Below are positions 16,776 to 23,668 of a stretch of DNA of 23,668 bases, in pieces. The notes beneath the pieces were generated by a model, which worked only from the letters and a program-made list of their open reading frames with translations, did not search any database and had not been told where the DNA came from. This DNA is from UBA3871 sp041797745. GTDB lineage: Bacteria; Bacillota; Clostridia; Peptostreptococcales; Anaerovoracaceae. The position numbers and the translations under genes were made by a program. The stretch lies in assembly GCA_041797745.1 (NCBI GenBank), contig JBHBZU010000051.1:1-23668 (forward strand), written 5' to 3'. The first letter of the stretch is position 1, and each line of letters starts with the position of its first letter.

Positions 16776-18005
16776 CTATTTTTCTTTACGTAAAATGAAG
16801 TTTTCGGATACCTTTTGAGGCATTTTAATTTTTACTATCTGCTGAGGATGAGGCGCACTCTCAATTAAAGTCCCCTCTTCGTCCCGCATTTCTTCGAGCT
16901 TCATTGTGAAAAAGTCGGTATGAGGTCCGAAGACTTCGATTTCCTCGCCTACGCTCATCTTGTTACGTTGCTCCACTGTGGCATAGCCTGTTGCTTCATC
17001 ATAAGATTTTACTATACCTACGAAAGAATAATCTCTGGTGTAAGCGCTGGTGAGATAGTTCTGGTCCTTGTTGGTAGGCTTATTAAAGTAAAAGCCTGTG
17101 GTAAATTCTCTGTGGCTAACCTTTTTCATTTCTTTAAGCCACAAAGGATTGAATCGGTAATTTTCAGGATTTGACAGGTATTCGTCAATGGCACGTCTGT
17201 AAGCAGCTACAATCGTAGCTACATAGAAGACACTTTTCATGCGACCCTCAATCTTGAAAGAATAAATGCCTGAATCAACTAGCTCCGGAATATGCTCTAT
17301 CATGCAAAGATCCCTTGAATTTAGTATATATGTACCTCTTTCATCTTCTTCAATCGGATAATACTGACCGGGGCGTTGCTCCTCCACTAAAGCGTACTTC
17401 CACCTGCATGGATGTGCACAGGCGCCGCGATTGGCGTCTCTTTCAATCATGAAGTTGGAAAGCAGACATCTTCCGGAATAAGAAATGCACATGGCTCCCT
17501 GAACGAAAGCCTCCAATTCAATATCGGTTGGCAGATTTTCTCTGATAGTGTGAATCTCCTCCAAGGTAAGCTCTCTGGCAAGTACGATACGTTTCACTCC
17601 TTGAGAAACCCAATAATTAGCTGTAACATAGTTAGTCATGTTTGCCTGTGTTGACAGATGAATTTCGGCATCGGGAATACATTCTTTTATAAGCACCATA
17701 ATTGCAGGGTCTGATATGAGATAGGCGTCGATACCAAGACCGTTTATTTTATGAAGATATTCTTTTAAAGGGTCGATATCTTCGTTATGGGCAAAGATAT
17801 TTAAGGTCATATAAACCTTTACTCCTCTTTCATGAGCAAAGGCAATACCCTCTTTTATTTCATCAATGCTGAGGTTACCTGCACCTGCTCTGAGGGAGAA
17901 CATCTCTCCACCGAAATACACGGCGTCTGCACCGTAGATACAGGCAATTTTAAATTTTTCTAAATCTCCGGCAGGAGCAAGAAGCTCTATTTTTTTCTTA
18001 TTCAT
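16776..18005 (-). CDS. trhP: U32-family tRNA hydroxylation protein TrhP (YrrO-like)
   Basis: Called peptidase U32 in many annotations, but the studied members (TrhP, RlhA) make 5-hydroxyuridine or 5-hydroxycytidine in RNA, using prephenate as hydroxyl source for TrhP. The 409 residues start ELLAPAGDLEKFKIACIYGA (7-26), the U32 N-terminus. Four cysteines at C173, C180, C196 and C200 (MCISYSGRC, then GACAHPC) form the pattern proposed to hold an iron-sulfur cluster. YSFKIEGRMKS lies at about 273-283, and a small beta-rich C-terminal domain follows from about 325. Seventeen bases separate it from trmR, whose product would methylate the hydroxyuridine it makes, so the pair forms a wobble 5-methoxyuridine pathway. 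B. subtilis has two U32 genes here (yrrN, yrrO); this window has one, equal in length to the single-chain type. Substrate assignment is by context. Confidence 0.87.
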   Translation of the reverse strand: MNKKKIELLAPAGDLEKFKIACIYGADAVYFGGEMFSLRAGAGNLSIDEIKEGIAFAHERGVKVYMTLNIFAHNEDIDPLKEYLHKINGLGIDAYLISDPAIMVLIKECIPDAEIHLSTQANMTNYVTANYWVSQGVKRIVLARELTLEEIHTIRENLPTDIELEAFVQGAMCISYSGRCLLSNFMIERDANRGACAHPCRWKYALVEEQRPGQYYPIEEDERGTYILNSRDLCMIEHIPELVDSGIYSFKIEGRMKSVFYVATIVAAYRRAIDEYLSNPENYRFNPLWLKEMKKVSHREFTTGFYFNKPTNKDQNYLTSAYTRDYSFVGIVKSYDEATGYATVEQRNKMSVGEEIEVFGPHTDFFTMKLEEMRDEEGTLIESAPHPQQIVKIKMPQKVSENFILRKEK

Positions 18006-18022
18006 AATCTCTTTCTCTTGAA

Positions 18023-18700
18023 CTATTTTACTATGGATATGGTAGTACCGTCCCCCACTGAAAGTAAGGTGGTATCCACGACATCCGTATTAAAGAGATA
18101 ATCCATAAATTCACGGATTCTCCTTACTTCTGTTTTAAATCTACGTTTAGGCATATCATATTCATCAGATACAACCTTGGCTTTAAATAACATATTGTCG
18201 CAGACAATAACGCTGCCCTTTTTCATATGTGGCATGATATCATCAAAGAAGTCCCTATAATGACCCTTGGCTGCGTCAATAAATGCAAAATCAAAAGTTT
18301 GTTCAGCAGGTAGCTTCTTTAATTCATCCATGGCGTCTCCTGCAAAAAGATGAACTCTTTTTGTAAGGTCGAACCTTTCAAAATTAAGCCTTGCCAGCTT
18401 CAACATCTCTTCGCTCTTTTCATAAGTAAATAGAGTTGCATTCGGCAAAGCGGTAAGCATACAAAGTCCTGAATAACCGCAAGCTGTGCCTATTTCAATA
18501 ATATTTGCAGGTCGGTGAATTTGCAGCAGCGTAACAAGCAAGCCCTCCGAATCTCTTTGAAGCACGGGAATAAGGCTTGTTTCAGCTTCAATTCTAAGCT
18601 TTCCAAGTTCTTCGCTAACAGGCTTATAGTACCCGTTCATGTAGTCTACGACCTTTTGATTAGTAATATTTCGATACATAATGTTTTTATCGTCAACCAT
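18023..18700 (-). CDS. trmR: tRNA 5-hydroxyuridine O-methyltransferase (TrmR/YrrM family)
   Basis: SAM-dependent O-methyltransferase of the class that in B. subtilis (TrmR, formerly YrrM) methylates 5-hydroxyuridine at wobble position 34 of tRNA to give 5-methoxyuridine. The 225 residues show a Rossmann SAM-binding motif EIGTACGYSG at 69-78, the metal/catalytic FIDAAKGHY at 140-148 (D142) and CDNML at 167-171 (D168, N169), the usual set of the COMT-like family. A generic catechol-type methyltransferase has the same fold; the tRNA role is inferred from its place between mltG and the U32 gene. The ATG at 18700 has no clear Shine-Dalgarno and sits one base after the mltG stop, which fits translational coupling; an in-frame ATG at 18679 is an alternative, also without a good site. 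Confidence 0.85.
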   Translation of the reverse strand: MVDDKNIMYRNITNQKVVDYMNGYYKPVSEELGKLRIEAETSLIPVLQRDSEGLLVTLLQIHRPANIIEIGTACGYSGLCMLTALPNATLFTYEKSEEMLKLARLNFERFDLTKRVHLFAGDAMDELKKLPAEQTFDFAFIDAAKGHYRDFFDDIMPHMKKGSVIVCDNMLFKAKVVSDEYDMPKRRFKTEVRRIREFMDYLFNTDVVDTTLLSVGDGTTISIVK

Positions 18701-18701
18701 A

Positions 18702-19760
18702 CTACTGCTTTTTTAGTGCAGCCTTATATGCCGCTTTATCCTTTTCAAATTTTGAATAATCTGCGGAAAAGTTATGTGAACCGTCCAATTTCTCACTAAC
18801 TACAAAATAGATGTAGTTAGTATCCGCAGGATAAAGAGCCGCTTCAATTGAAGCTTTACCGGGGCTGCAAATAGGTCCCGGAGGAAGCCCTGAATTTTTA
18901 TAAGTGTTGTACGGACTTTCTATAGATATATCCTTATTGGAAAGAAATTCTTTAGGCTCTCCCAAAATATACTGTACTGTTGAGCACATTTGAAGTTTCA
19001 TATTAATAGCAAGTCTGTTATATATAACGCTGGAAATCAGAGGTCTGTCAGAATCTATCTTAGCCTCTCTTTCGATTATGGAAGCGATAGTTAAGAGCTG
19101 TCGTAAATTCAGACCTTTTGCCTGCATTTGTGCGTAATATTCCTCGGTCATTGTAGCGTTAAACTGTGCCAGCATTTTGTCTATGATTTCATGCTCTGTG
19201 GCATTTGCGTAAACATCATAGGTATTAGGGAAAAGAACTCCCTCCAGTCTGTAACCTTGGTTATCGTAATTTAGCTGATTTATAAAGCTATAATTAAAAT
19301 CACCATATTGTATTTCATTTAATAATTTGTCATAGTCGCCAAAACCGTGGTCCGACAATGATTTGGCAGTCTGTTCGGCGCGATAGCCCTCAGGTATGGT
19401 AAACCTGTTCGTAAGATTTTTACCTGAAAGCAGATTTTTTACAATTTCTTCTCCGCTCATAGACGGGCTAAGCTGATAATCCCCTGCTTGCAACTTACCG
19501 TCGTTACCGGAAAATTTTATGTAATATTTAAAAGATGTGGCTGATTTGACAATCCCCTGTTCAGCCAAGATATTACAAATGGTCGCGGTGGATGAACCTG
19601 CCGGAATATTTACGGCAACAACTTCCGTATTGGAAAGATTAGCCGGTGCTCCAAGATTATTCTTCCAAAGATTGAAGCCCACTGCTATAAGGGCAACGAC
19701 TAAAATTATTGCAATTATAGGCTTTCCACGGCGCTTTTTTCTTCTCTTTCTGTTAGTCAT
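18702..19760 (-). CDS. mltG: Endolytic murein transglycosylase MltG (YceG-like)
   Basis: Membrane-anchored lytic transglycosylase that cuts nascent glycan strands and helps set their length during peptidoglycan synthesis. The 352 residues begin with a very basic stretch (RKRRKKRRGK) and one membrane segment at about 14-29, giving a short cytoplasmic tail and a long extracellular domain. A LysM-like part follows (about 45-115), then the YceG catalytic domain. The catalytic glutamate is E230 in IASIIEREAK, and the signature YNTYKNSGLPPGPICSPG lies at about 285-302. The ATG is preceded by GGAG ten bases upstream. The stop lies one base before the trmR start. The order mltG-trmR-trhP equals B. 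subtilis yrrL-yrrM-yrrO. Transcription probably comes from read-through of the hairpin after efp. Confidence 0.94.
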   Translation of the reverse strand: MTNRKRRKKRRGKPIIAIILVVALIAVGFNLWKNNLGAPANLSNTEVVAVNIPAGSSTATICNILAEQGIVKSATSFKYYIKFSGNDGKLQAGDYQLSPSMSGEEIVKNLLSGKNLTNRFTIPEGYRAEQTAKSLSDHGFGDYDKLLNEIQYGDFNYSFINQLNYDNQGYRLEGVLFPNTYDVYANATEHEIIDKMLAQFNATMTEEYYAQMQAKGLNLRQLLTIASIIEREAKIDSDRPLISSVIYNRLAINMKLQMCSTVQYILGEPKEFLSNKDISIESPYNTYKNSGLPPGPICSPGKASIEAALYPADTNYIYFVVSEKLDGSHNFSADYSKFEKDKAAYKAALKKQ

Positions 19761-19780
19761 TTTTTTATATCTCCATCCTA

Positions 19781-19817
19781 TTTTAAAAGAAACATGGGGC
19801 TACCTAAAGGCAACCCC
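19781..19817 (-). terminator. Rho-independent terminator-like hairpin after efp
   Basis: Read on the minus strand, a nine-base-pair stem (GGGGTTGCC / GGTAGCCCC, with two G-T wobbles) and a TTTA loop span 19817-19796 and are followed by the T-rich run ATGTTTCTTTT. It starts about ten bases after the efp stop. The tail is interrupted by A, G and C, so termination may be partial. The mltG Shine-Dalgarno follows within about fifteen bases of the tail, leaving no space for a new promoter. Confidence 0.6.
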
Positions 19818-19827
19818 GTTAAAATAA

Positions 19828-20391
19828 TTATTCTTTTGCTCTTCCGAGGTATTCTCCGGTTCTTGTATCAATCTGAATAAGTTCTCCCTCTTCAATGAAG
19901 ATAGGAACCTGAATAATCGCACCTGTTTCAACTGTTGCTGCTTTAGTTACATTGGTAGCGGTATCACCCTTAACACCCGGTTCTGTTTCGATAACCTTAA
20001 GGTTAACAAAGTTTGGAGCTTCTACGATGAAAGCGGCACCCTTGTAGAATTTAATAGTTGCTTCATCATTTTCACGGAGGAACTTCATAGCTTCTTCCAC
20101 CTGATCCTGTGCCAGAGGAATTTGCTCATAAGTTTCCTGATCCATGAAGTAATACAGTTCTCCGTCGCTATAGAGGTACTGCATTACCTTTGTTTCAATA
20201 TGTGCCTTAGGGAACTTGTCATTCGGGTTGAATGCTTCTTCTCTTGTAGCACCTGTTAAAATATTCTTATATTTGGTTCTTACGAAAGCAGCACCCTTGC
20301 CCGGCTTTACATGCTGAAAGTCCACTACTACATGGGGCTCTCCGTTAATTTCGAAAGTTACACCTTTTCTAAAATCACTTGCATAAATCAT
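19828..20391 (-). CDS. efp: Translation elongation factor P
   Basis: EF-P binds ribosomes stalled at polyproline and similar motifs, between the P and E sites, and promotes peptide-bond formation. The 187 residues match the family length. The N-terminal KOW-like domain carries the loop VKPGKGAAF with the modifiable lysine at K32; two OB-type domains follow, ending with the family signature at about 150-185 (TGAIIQVPIFIEEGELIQID). The PGKG loop is of the type modified in Bacillota by 5-aminopentanol chemistry, not the beta-lysine type that needs EpmA/EpmB, but no modification gene is present in this window. The ATG has AAGGAG eight bases upstream. The gene has its own predicted promoter upstream and a terminator-like hairpin downstream, so it may be expressed partly as a single gene and at a high level. 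Confidence 0.97.
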   Translation of the reverse strand: MIYASDFRKGVTFEINGEPHVVVDFQHVKPGKGAAFVRTKYKNILTGATREEAFNPNDKFPKAHIETKVMQYLYSDGELYYFMDQETYEQIPLAQDQVEEAMKFLRENDEATIKFYKGAAFIVEAPNFVNLKVIETEPGVKGDTATNVTKAATVETGAIIQVPIFIEEGELIQIDTRTGEYLGRAKE

Positions 20392-20463
20392 ATTATATTC
20401 TCCTTAATAAACTTATAAATTATTCTATATATTTACCTTATCTTAACGATAACACGTCAATAT

Positions 20464-20492
20464 ATTATACTAGATTTCCCCGTTTCAAGCAA
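20464..20492 (-). promoter_or_regulatory. Predicted sigma-A-type promoter for efp
   Basis: On the minus strand a perfect TATAAT (20469-20464) is preceded at exactly 17 bases by TTGCTT (20492-20487), which matches three of the six consensus -35 positions, all in the TTG. It lies in the gap just after the YlbF-family stop and would start transcription near 20457, giving an efp leader of about 65 bases. A weak five-base-pair inverted repeat (TTATC/GATAA) lies inside that leader. The strong -10 and the exact spacing are seen in the sequence; activity is inferred. Confidence 0.55.
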
Positions 20493-20497
20493 GAAAT

Positions 20498-20854
20498 TTA
20501 GTTATTTTCCTTGGAACCCGGGAAATCAAAACTCATGCCTACGGCTTCATTAATAATTTTATACACATCCTGCATCATAAGCGAAAAACGAGCTTCGGCC
20601 TCAAAATATTTTGCAAGAAGAGGGTCTTTCATCATAAGCTGATATAGCTCCATGATATGAGACTGGTAGTCTCCCTCTAAGGTTCCCGACATTTGCTTCA
20701 TCTGCAAATCAATTTGCTTTTCACGTATGTCGTTTACCATAGCGGAAAGCTGACTGTTGGCTTCGATTTGGACACGAAGTTCGTCATATTTTTTATATTC
20801 TTCGCTTTCCTTTACGGCGGTAGCTAAATTATGAGCTTCATTATATACATTCAT
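20498..20854 (-). CDS. YlbF/YmcA-family protein
   Basis: Small, charged, almost wholly helical protein of 118 residues of the Com_YlbF family. In B. subtilis, YlbF and YmcA (with YaaT) form the Y-complex that steers RNase Y cleavage and affects competence, sporulation and biofilm formation. The sequence shows no catalytic motif: it is Lys/Glu/Gln-rich with long amphipathic helices (for example EANSQLSAMVNDIREKQIDL at about 31-50) and a short acidic-polar tail. The ATG lies five bases after the rnjA stop, and its GGAGGT, nine bases upstream, is inside the last rnjA codons, so the two are probably translationally coupled. An efp promoter lies just past its stop. The neighbourhood suggests a role in RNA turnover, but the exact partner is inferred. 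It could be an ortholog of YlbF, YmcA or a third member, and I do not assign a symbol. Confidence 0.85.
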   Translation of the reverse strand: MNVYNEAHNLATAVKESEEYKKYDELRVQIEANSQLSAMVNDIREKQIDLQMKQMSGTLEGDYQSHIMELYQLMMKDPLLAKYFEAEARFSLMMQDVYKIINEAVGMSFDFPGSKENN

Positions 20855-20859
20855 AGTCC

Positions 20860-22542
20860 TTATACCTCCATGAAAATCGGGAGAATTACAGGAGTTCTGC
20901 CTGTGTTCTCGTATATGAACGATTTTAATCCGTCTCGGAGCTTGCCCTTTAGAACGTTCCAGTCGGAAACGCCCTGACTTGTATAGTCATGGAGTATTTC
21001 CTGACATAGATTTCTGGCAGCGTCAATTAGGTCTTCATTTTCTCTAACATAAACGAAGCCTCTGGAAATAATATCCGGTCCTGCAATGATTTCAGTTGTA
21101 GCTTCAGAAATAGCGGCTACGATTATAATTAAACCTGATTCAGAGAGAAGCTTACGGTCTCTAAGAACGATATTTCCAACATCGCCTACTCCGAAGCCGT
21201 CAACAAGTACAGCATCCGCAGGAGCCACATTTTCACTCTTTACAGCTTTCTTTTGAGATATAGTGAGGCAATCGCCGTTATTTAGAATAAAAATGTTCTT
21301 TGGATTTTGTCCTAAATTTTCCGCCAGGTCTGCATGGGTTTTCAGATGTCTGTATTCACCGTGAACCGGCATGAAATATTCGGGTCTAATCAAAGAATGC
21401 ATGAGCTTAAGCTCTTCCTGACAAGCATGGCCTGAAACGTGAATGTCCGCAATATCTGAATAAATAACGTTGGCGCCCTTTTCAAGAAGAAGATTTACTA
21501 CATTAGAAACGGTCTTCTCGTTACCCGGAACCGGTGTAGAAGATAAAATGATACAGTCACCTTTCTTAATCTGAACGGATTTGTGGTCGTTAGTTGCCAT
21601 TCTGGCAAGGGCTGACATCGGTTCTCCCTGACTTCCTGTAGTTATAATTACCAGCTTTTTGTCAGGAATTTTCTTTGTCTGCTTAAGATTTACTAAAACC
21701 CCTGCCGGAATTTCCAAATAACCAAGTTCAATAGCCAGCTTAACCACATTTTCCATGCTTCGTCCCGAAACCGCAACCTTTCTTCCGTACTGTACGGCGG
21801 TGTTGATGATTTTCTGCACTCTATGTACGTTGGAAGAAAAAGTAGCGATAATAATACGGGATTCAACTTCTCTAAATATGTTTTCCAAAGTGCGACCTAC
21901 AACCTTTTCAGAGGCTGTGAAACCCGGTCTTAACACGTTTGTGGAATCCATAAGCAAGAGTTTTACACCCTTGGTTCCTAATTCTGCAAATCTCGCAAGA
22001 TTAATAGGTTCTCCATCCACAGGAGTATAGTCGATTTTGAAGTCACCTGTATGGAAAACTGTGCCGACAGGTGTTTCAATAGCCAAACAAATGGCGTCGG
22101 CAATGGAGTGTGTGGTACGTATGGTTTCAACATTGAAAGCACCGCACTTAATGGAATCTCCCGCATTAATAGTTTTCAGTTTTCCTTTAATTCCATGTTC
22201 CTTTAATTTATTTTCAACAAGTCCCAAGGTTAGTCTTGTTCCATAAACAGGAATATTGAAATGTCTGAGAAGATAAGGTACTCCTCCAATGTGGTCTTCA
22301 TGTCCATGGGTTAAAACCAAGCCTTTTATCTTGGCTGCGTTTTTTATCAGATACGTAAAGTCAGGGATGACCGTATCTATTCCGTACATTTCATCCTCAG
22401 GAAAGGACAGTCCGCAGTCGATTATGATGATATCATCATGATATTCCAGCAGCGTCATATTCTTTCCTATTTCGTTCAAACCGCCTATTGGAATAACTTT
22501 AAGCTGTCCCGCCTCTTTTTTTGTTTTAATTTGTCTTTTCAT
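20860..22542 (-). CDS. rnjA: Ribonuclease J (RNase J1/J2 family)
   Basis: Metallo-beta-lactamase/beta-CASP ribonuclease with endo- and 5'-to-3' exonuclease activity, central to mRNA decay and rRNA maturation in Bacillota. The 560 residues match the family length of about 555. Visible: GGLNEIGKN at 20-28; the zinc-binding HGHEDH at 79-84; a conserved RTTHSI; HTGDFK; the beta-CASP ATFSSNVHR segment; a late SGHACQEEL; and PVHGEY, all where the RNase J family has them. The ATG is preceded by AAAGGA four bases upstream. The gene sits 37 bases after leuS and its last codons carry the Shine-Dalgarno (GGAGGT) of the following YlbF-family gene. Whether this is the J1 or J2 paralog cannot be told from one copy; the intact catalytic motifs argue for an active, J1-like enzyme. 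Confidence 0.96.
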   Translation of the reverse strand: MKRQIKTKKEAGQLKVIPIGGLNEIGKNMTLLEYHDDIIIIDCGLSFPEDEMYGIDTVIPDFTYLIKNAAKIKGLVLTHGHEDHIGGVPYLLRHFNIPVYGTRLTLGLVENKLKEHGIKGKLKTINAGDSIKCGAFNVETIRTTHSIADAICLAIETPVGTVFHTGDFKIDYTPVDGEPINLARFAELGTKGVKLLLMDSTNVLRPGFTASEKVVGRTLENIFREVESRIIIATFSSNVHRVQKIINTAVQYGRKVAVSGRSMENVVKLAIELGYLEIPAGVLVNLKQTKKIPDKKLVIITTGSQGEPMSALARMATNDHKSVQIKKGDCIILSSTPVPGNEKTVSNVVNLLLEKGANVIYSDIADIHVSGHACQEELKLMHSLIRPEYFMPVHGEYRHLKTHADLAENLGQNPKNIFILNNGDCLTISQKKAVKSENVAPADAVLVDGFGVGDVGNIVLRDRKLLSESGLIIIVAAISEATTEIIAGPDIISRGFVYVRENEDLIDAARNLCQEILHDYTSQGVSDWNVLKGKLRDGLKSFIYENTGRTPVILPIFMEV

Positions 22543-22579
22543 ATAGTCCTTTCTGTTTTTAAGGGAATTTCAAGGCTTT

Positions 22580-23668
22580 TTATTTTATAACTAAGTTTAC
22601 CAGCTTTCCCGGTACGGCTATAATTTTAATCACGTTCTTACCGTCTACCAGAGCCTTTATGGTTTCATCCGTCTTTACTAATTCTTCCAATTCGTCACGA
22701 TTAAGTCCGTTCGAAACGTTAAGTTTTGCCTTAACTTTACCATTAATCTGAATTACAACTTCGACGAAATCCTTTACTAATGCTGCTTCGTCAAAGCTAG
22801 GCCATGCTACGTTATAAAGCCTGTCATTGTTCCCAAGATGTTCCCACATTTCTTCGCAAACGTGAGGGGCGAAAGGTGCAAGTACAATAACTAAATTCTT
22901 AACCGCTTCAGCCATAAGAGGTAAATTCATATCTCCCTCTTTGTACTTGTACATTTCATTTACTAATTCCATTATTGAGGAAATGGCAGTATTAAAGTTA
23001 AATCTTCCGCCGGCGTCTTCTGTAACTTTCTTGATAGTGGCATTCATAGCGAAGTTAAGTGCCTTATCAGCTTCGTTTTCGCAGGTATAAGGTTTGCCCT
23101 CATAACCTGAAGTTTTAGTTGATATATCATAAACCAATCTGTATACGCGGGATAGGAATCTGTAGGACCCCTCTACTCCGGCGTCAGACCAGTCAAGTTC
23201 TCTGTCAGGTGGGGCCGCAAAGAGAATGAAGAGCCTTGCAGTGTCTGCACCGTACTTGGATATAATTTCCTCAGGGGAAACTACATTTCCTACGGATTTA
23301 CTCATCTTCTTACCGTCTTTAATAACCATGCCCTGAGTAAGCAGATTCTTAAACGGTTCTTCTGTGCTGACTAAACCTAAATCATAAAGTGCCATCTGGA
23401 AGAAACGAGCATACATCAGATGTAAAATGGCATGTTCCACTCCACCGATATACTGATCCACATTCATCCAATACTTTACTTTATCAAAATTAAATGCTTC
23501 CTTATCATTGCGTGCATCGCAGTATCTCAAGAAATACCATGATGAATCAAGGAAAGTATCCATGGTATCAATTTCCCGTTTAGCAGGCTGATTGCATTTT
23601 GGACATACTGTGTTTACAAATGTTTTAGAAGTAGCAATCGGAGACTCGCCTTTTCCTGTAAACGCTAC
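22580..23668 (-). CDS. leuS: Leucyl-tRNA synthetase, C-terminal part (cut by window edge)
   Basis: Class I aminoacyl-tRNA synthetase that charges tRNA-Leu with leucine in the cytoplasm. The frame stays open to the right edge, so only about 362 C-terminal residues are present, a little under half of a usual bacterial LeuS. Visible, numbering the fragment from the edge: an FTGKGESP stretch at about 3-10; a CPKC zinc-type pair at about 22-25; DTMDTFLDSSWYF, typical of LeuS, at about 34-46; and the KMSKS loop (KKMSKSVGN) at 121-125, which stabilises the adenylation transition state. The rest is the helical anticodon-binding domain and the C-terminal domain. The internal ATG at 23563 is not the start, because the LeuS signature continues upstream of it without a stop. 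The RNase J gene begins 37 bases downstream and no terminator separates them, so the two may be co-transcribed. Confidence 0.96.
   Translation of the reverse strand, partial: VAFTGKGESPIATSKTFVNTVCPKCNQPAKREIDTMDTFLDSSWYFLRYCDARNDKEAFNFDKVKYWMNVDQYIGGVEHAILHLMYARFFQMALYDLGLVSTEEPFKNLLTQGMVIKDGKKMSKSVGNVVSPEEIISKYGADTARLFILFAAPPDRELDWSDAGVEGSYRFLSRVYRLVYDISTKTSGYEGKPYTCENEADKALNFAMNATIKKVTEDAGGRFNFNTAISSIMELVNEMYKYKEGDMNLPLMAEAVKNLVIVLAPFAPHVCEEMWEHLGNNDRLYNVAWPSFDEAALVKDFVEVVIQINGKVKAKLNVSNGLNRDELEELVKTDETIKALVDGKNVIKIIAVPGKLVNLVIK

Noticed and set aside
22580..23563. Treating the ATG at 23563 as the true start of a short LeuS-like protein.
   Set aside because: The frame continues upstream to the window edge with canonical LeuS sequence, including a CPKC motif, so it is an internal Met of a cut gene.

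Overview
The window is a dense, AT-rich bacterial housekeeping region. All twenty-one genes I can support lie on the minus strand, so the reading order below runs from high to low coordinates. RNase J, YlbF, Asp23/YqhY, MltG, TlyA, a TrhP/TrmR pair, an endonuclease-type MutL and a YnbB-like lyase point to Bacillota. The gene order, in particular a TsaD-like paralog between nusB and xseA, suggests Clostridia. I cannot place it more precisely by reading alone. There are no rRNA or tRNA genes, CRISPR arrays, insertion sequences or phage genes. The single recombinase gene looks like a chromosomal Xer-type enzyme.

Layout. (1) 23668-20498: the 3' part of leuS, running off the right edge, then RNase J and a YlbF-family protein. 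(2) 20492-16776: a good promoter, efp, a terminator-like hairpin, then mltG, the tRNA uridine methyltransferase trmR and the U32-family tRNA hydroxylation gene trhP. The last three match the B. subtilis yrrL-yrrM-yrrO order. (3) 16612-8376: a CNNM/CBS/CorC membrane protein, asp23, nusB, a TsaD/Kae1-like paralog, xseA, xseB, ispA, dxs and tlyA, packed with very short gaps or overlaps. (4) 8379-50: mutS (overlapping the tlyA stop by four bases), an AT-rich 247-base spacer, mutL, miaA, a tyrosine recombinase and a PLP-dependent methionine gamma-lyase-family protein.

Themes: translation and tRNA modification (LeuS, EF-P, MiaA, TrhP, TrmR, the TsaD paralog), RNA decay and transcription (RNase J, YlbF, NusB), rRNA methylation (TlyA), DNA repair and recombination (MutS, MutL, ExoVII, Xer-like), isoprenoid precursors (Dxs, IspA) and envelope (MltG, CNNM protein, Asp23). 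No gap exceeds 300 bases. The longest, 5493-5739, holds no convincing gene.

I did not find an exotic or clearly new system. Most worth a second look are the TsaD-like paralog with an intact metal site, the recombinase between miaA and the YnbB-like gene where B. subtilis carries hfq next to miaA, the short helical part of XseA, the RNase J-YlbF pairing, and the hairpin between efp and mltG that leaves no room for a new promoter.
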